Shown piece after piece: positions 36,147 to 36,332 of a stretch of 36,332 bases of DNA. The stretch spans positions 1-36,332 of IMG/VR virus record IMGVR_UViG_3300032086_000473; one strand, 5' to 3'. The stretch is from a virus. The notes under the pieces were generated by a model. It ran no database searches. It was not told the origin of the DNA and worked only from the letters and a program-made list of their open reading frames with translations. The first letter of the stretch is position 1. Each line of letters begins with the position of its first letter. The position numbers and the translations under genes are program-made.

Positions 36147-36332
36147 GTGACGAAACAATCATTACAACGATAGATGGTAGTAAATGGAAACCCGCTACTT
36201 CTGAAGATAAATTACAATGTCATAATTGTGACAACTTAGTGGACACACCAGAAGAAGTTGCTTCGTATCCAGATGGAAACTGCCCTGACTGCGGAGAGTC
36301 ATGGACAGGTGACACAAAAAGACATACAAAGA
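36143..36332 (+). CDS. Partial protein with zinc-ribbon-like C4 motif
   Basis: ATG overlaps the previous stop (ATGA); 63 codons are visible before the right edge. CHNC at 26-29 and CPDC at 47-50 form a C-x2-C-x17-C-x2-C zinc-ribbon-like pair. No further family can be assigned. The C-terminus lies outside the window. Confidence 0.6.
   Translation, partial: MSDETIITTIDGSKWKPATSEDKLQCHNCDNLVDTPEEVASYPDGNCPDCGESWTGDTKRHTK

Noticed and set aside
1-36332. Prophage or integrated element boundaries
   Set aside because: No integrase, attachment-site pair or host-like flanking genes are visible; the window is phage throughout.

Overview
The window is a continuous piece of a tailed double-stranded DNA phage genome. 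It carries a complete packaging and head module (terminase small and large subunits, portal, scaffold, major capsid protein), a lysis cassette and a neck/tail/fibre module. I see no integrase, repressor, tRNA, rRNA, transposase, CRISPR array or DNA polymerase. The portal, the head-tail adaptors and a gp10/gp12-like nozzle protein point to a short-tailed (podovirus-like) virion. There is no tape-measure protein, tail sheath or baseplate. The gene mix (GroES-like co-chaperonin before the scaffold, Lys-rich mini-proteins, cupredoxin-bearing tail protein, 'AAELNxLDG' and 'DTLDGxxxSxxLRSDAND' fibre repeats) resembles phages known mainly from marine metagenomes. Host and taxonomy are inference; no search was run.

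Layout. (1) 1-1484, leftward: five tightly overlapping small genes, one of them a YubB/DUF1281-like protein. (2) 1485-1799: a gene-free region filled with GTTTACA/TGTAAAC heptamers set at about 10-bp steps, ending next to the terminase small-subunit start codon. (3) 1800-2724, rightward: terminase small subunit and an overlapping PD-(D/E)XK nuclease, closed by a bidirectional terminator. (4) 2791-5465, leftward: eight small genes of unknown function. Most share a near-identical translation-initiation cassette, and the gaps between them hold perfect inverted repeats. (5) 5466-5884: a gene-free divergent control region with palindromes, tandem repeats, a good leftward promoter and two of three copies of a 20-bp direct repeat. 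(6) 5885-36332, rightward: the late module, running off the right end.

How the late genes fit together. Transglycosylase, GNAT acetyltransferase and a 1,286-residue probable ejection protein precede the large terminase and portal. A cluster of small membrane proteins (one with an EF-hand loop, one holin-like) leads to a GH19 endolysin. A co-chaperonin, scaffold, probable head accessory protein and major capsid protein follow and end at a strong terminator. Next come small head-associated proteins and a run of tiny Lys/Gly-rich proteins, then neck adaptors, a cupredoxin-like tail protein, several fibre proteins, a fibre chaperone and the nozzle protein. Many genes overlap by 1-8 bases (TAATG, ATGA, TGATG), which suggests translational coupling.

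The least explained signals are the heptamer array beside terS, the hairpin-punctuated leftward operon, a 22-residue repeat shared by three different neck/tail proteins, and the dispersed CCCTGCGG repeats.
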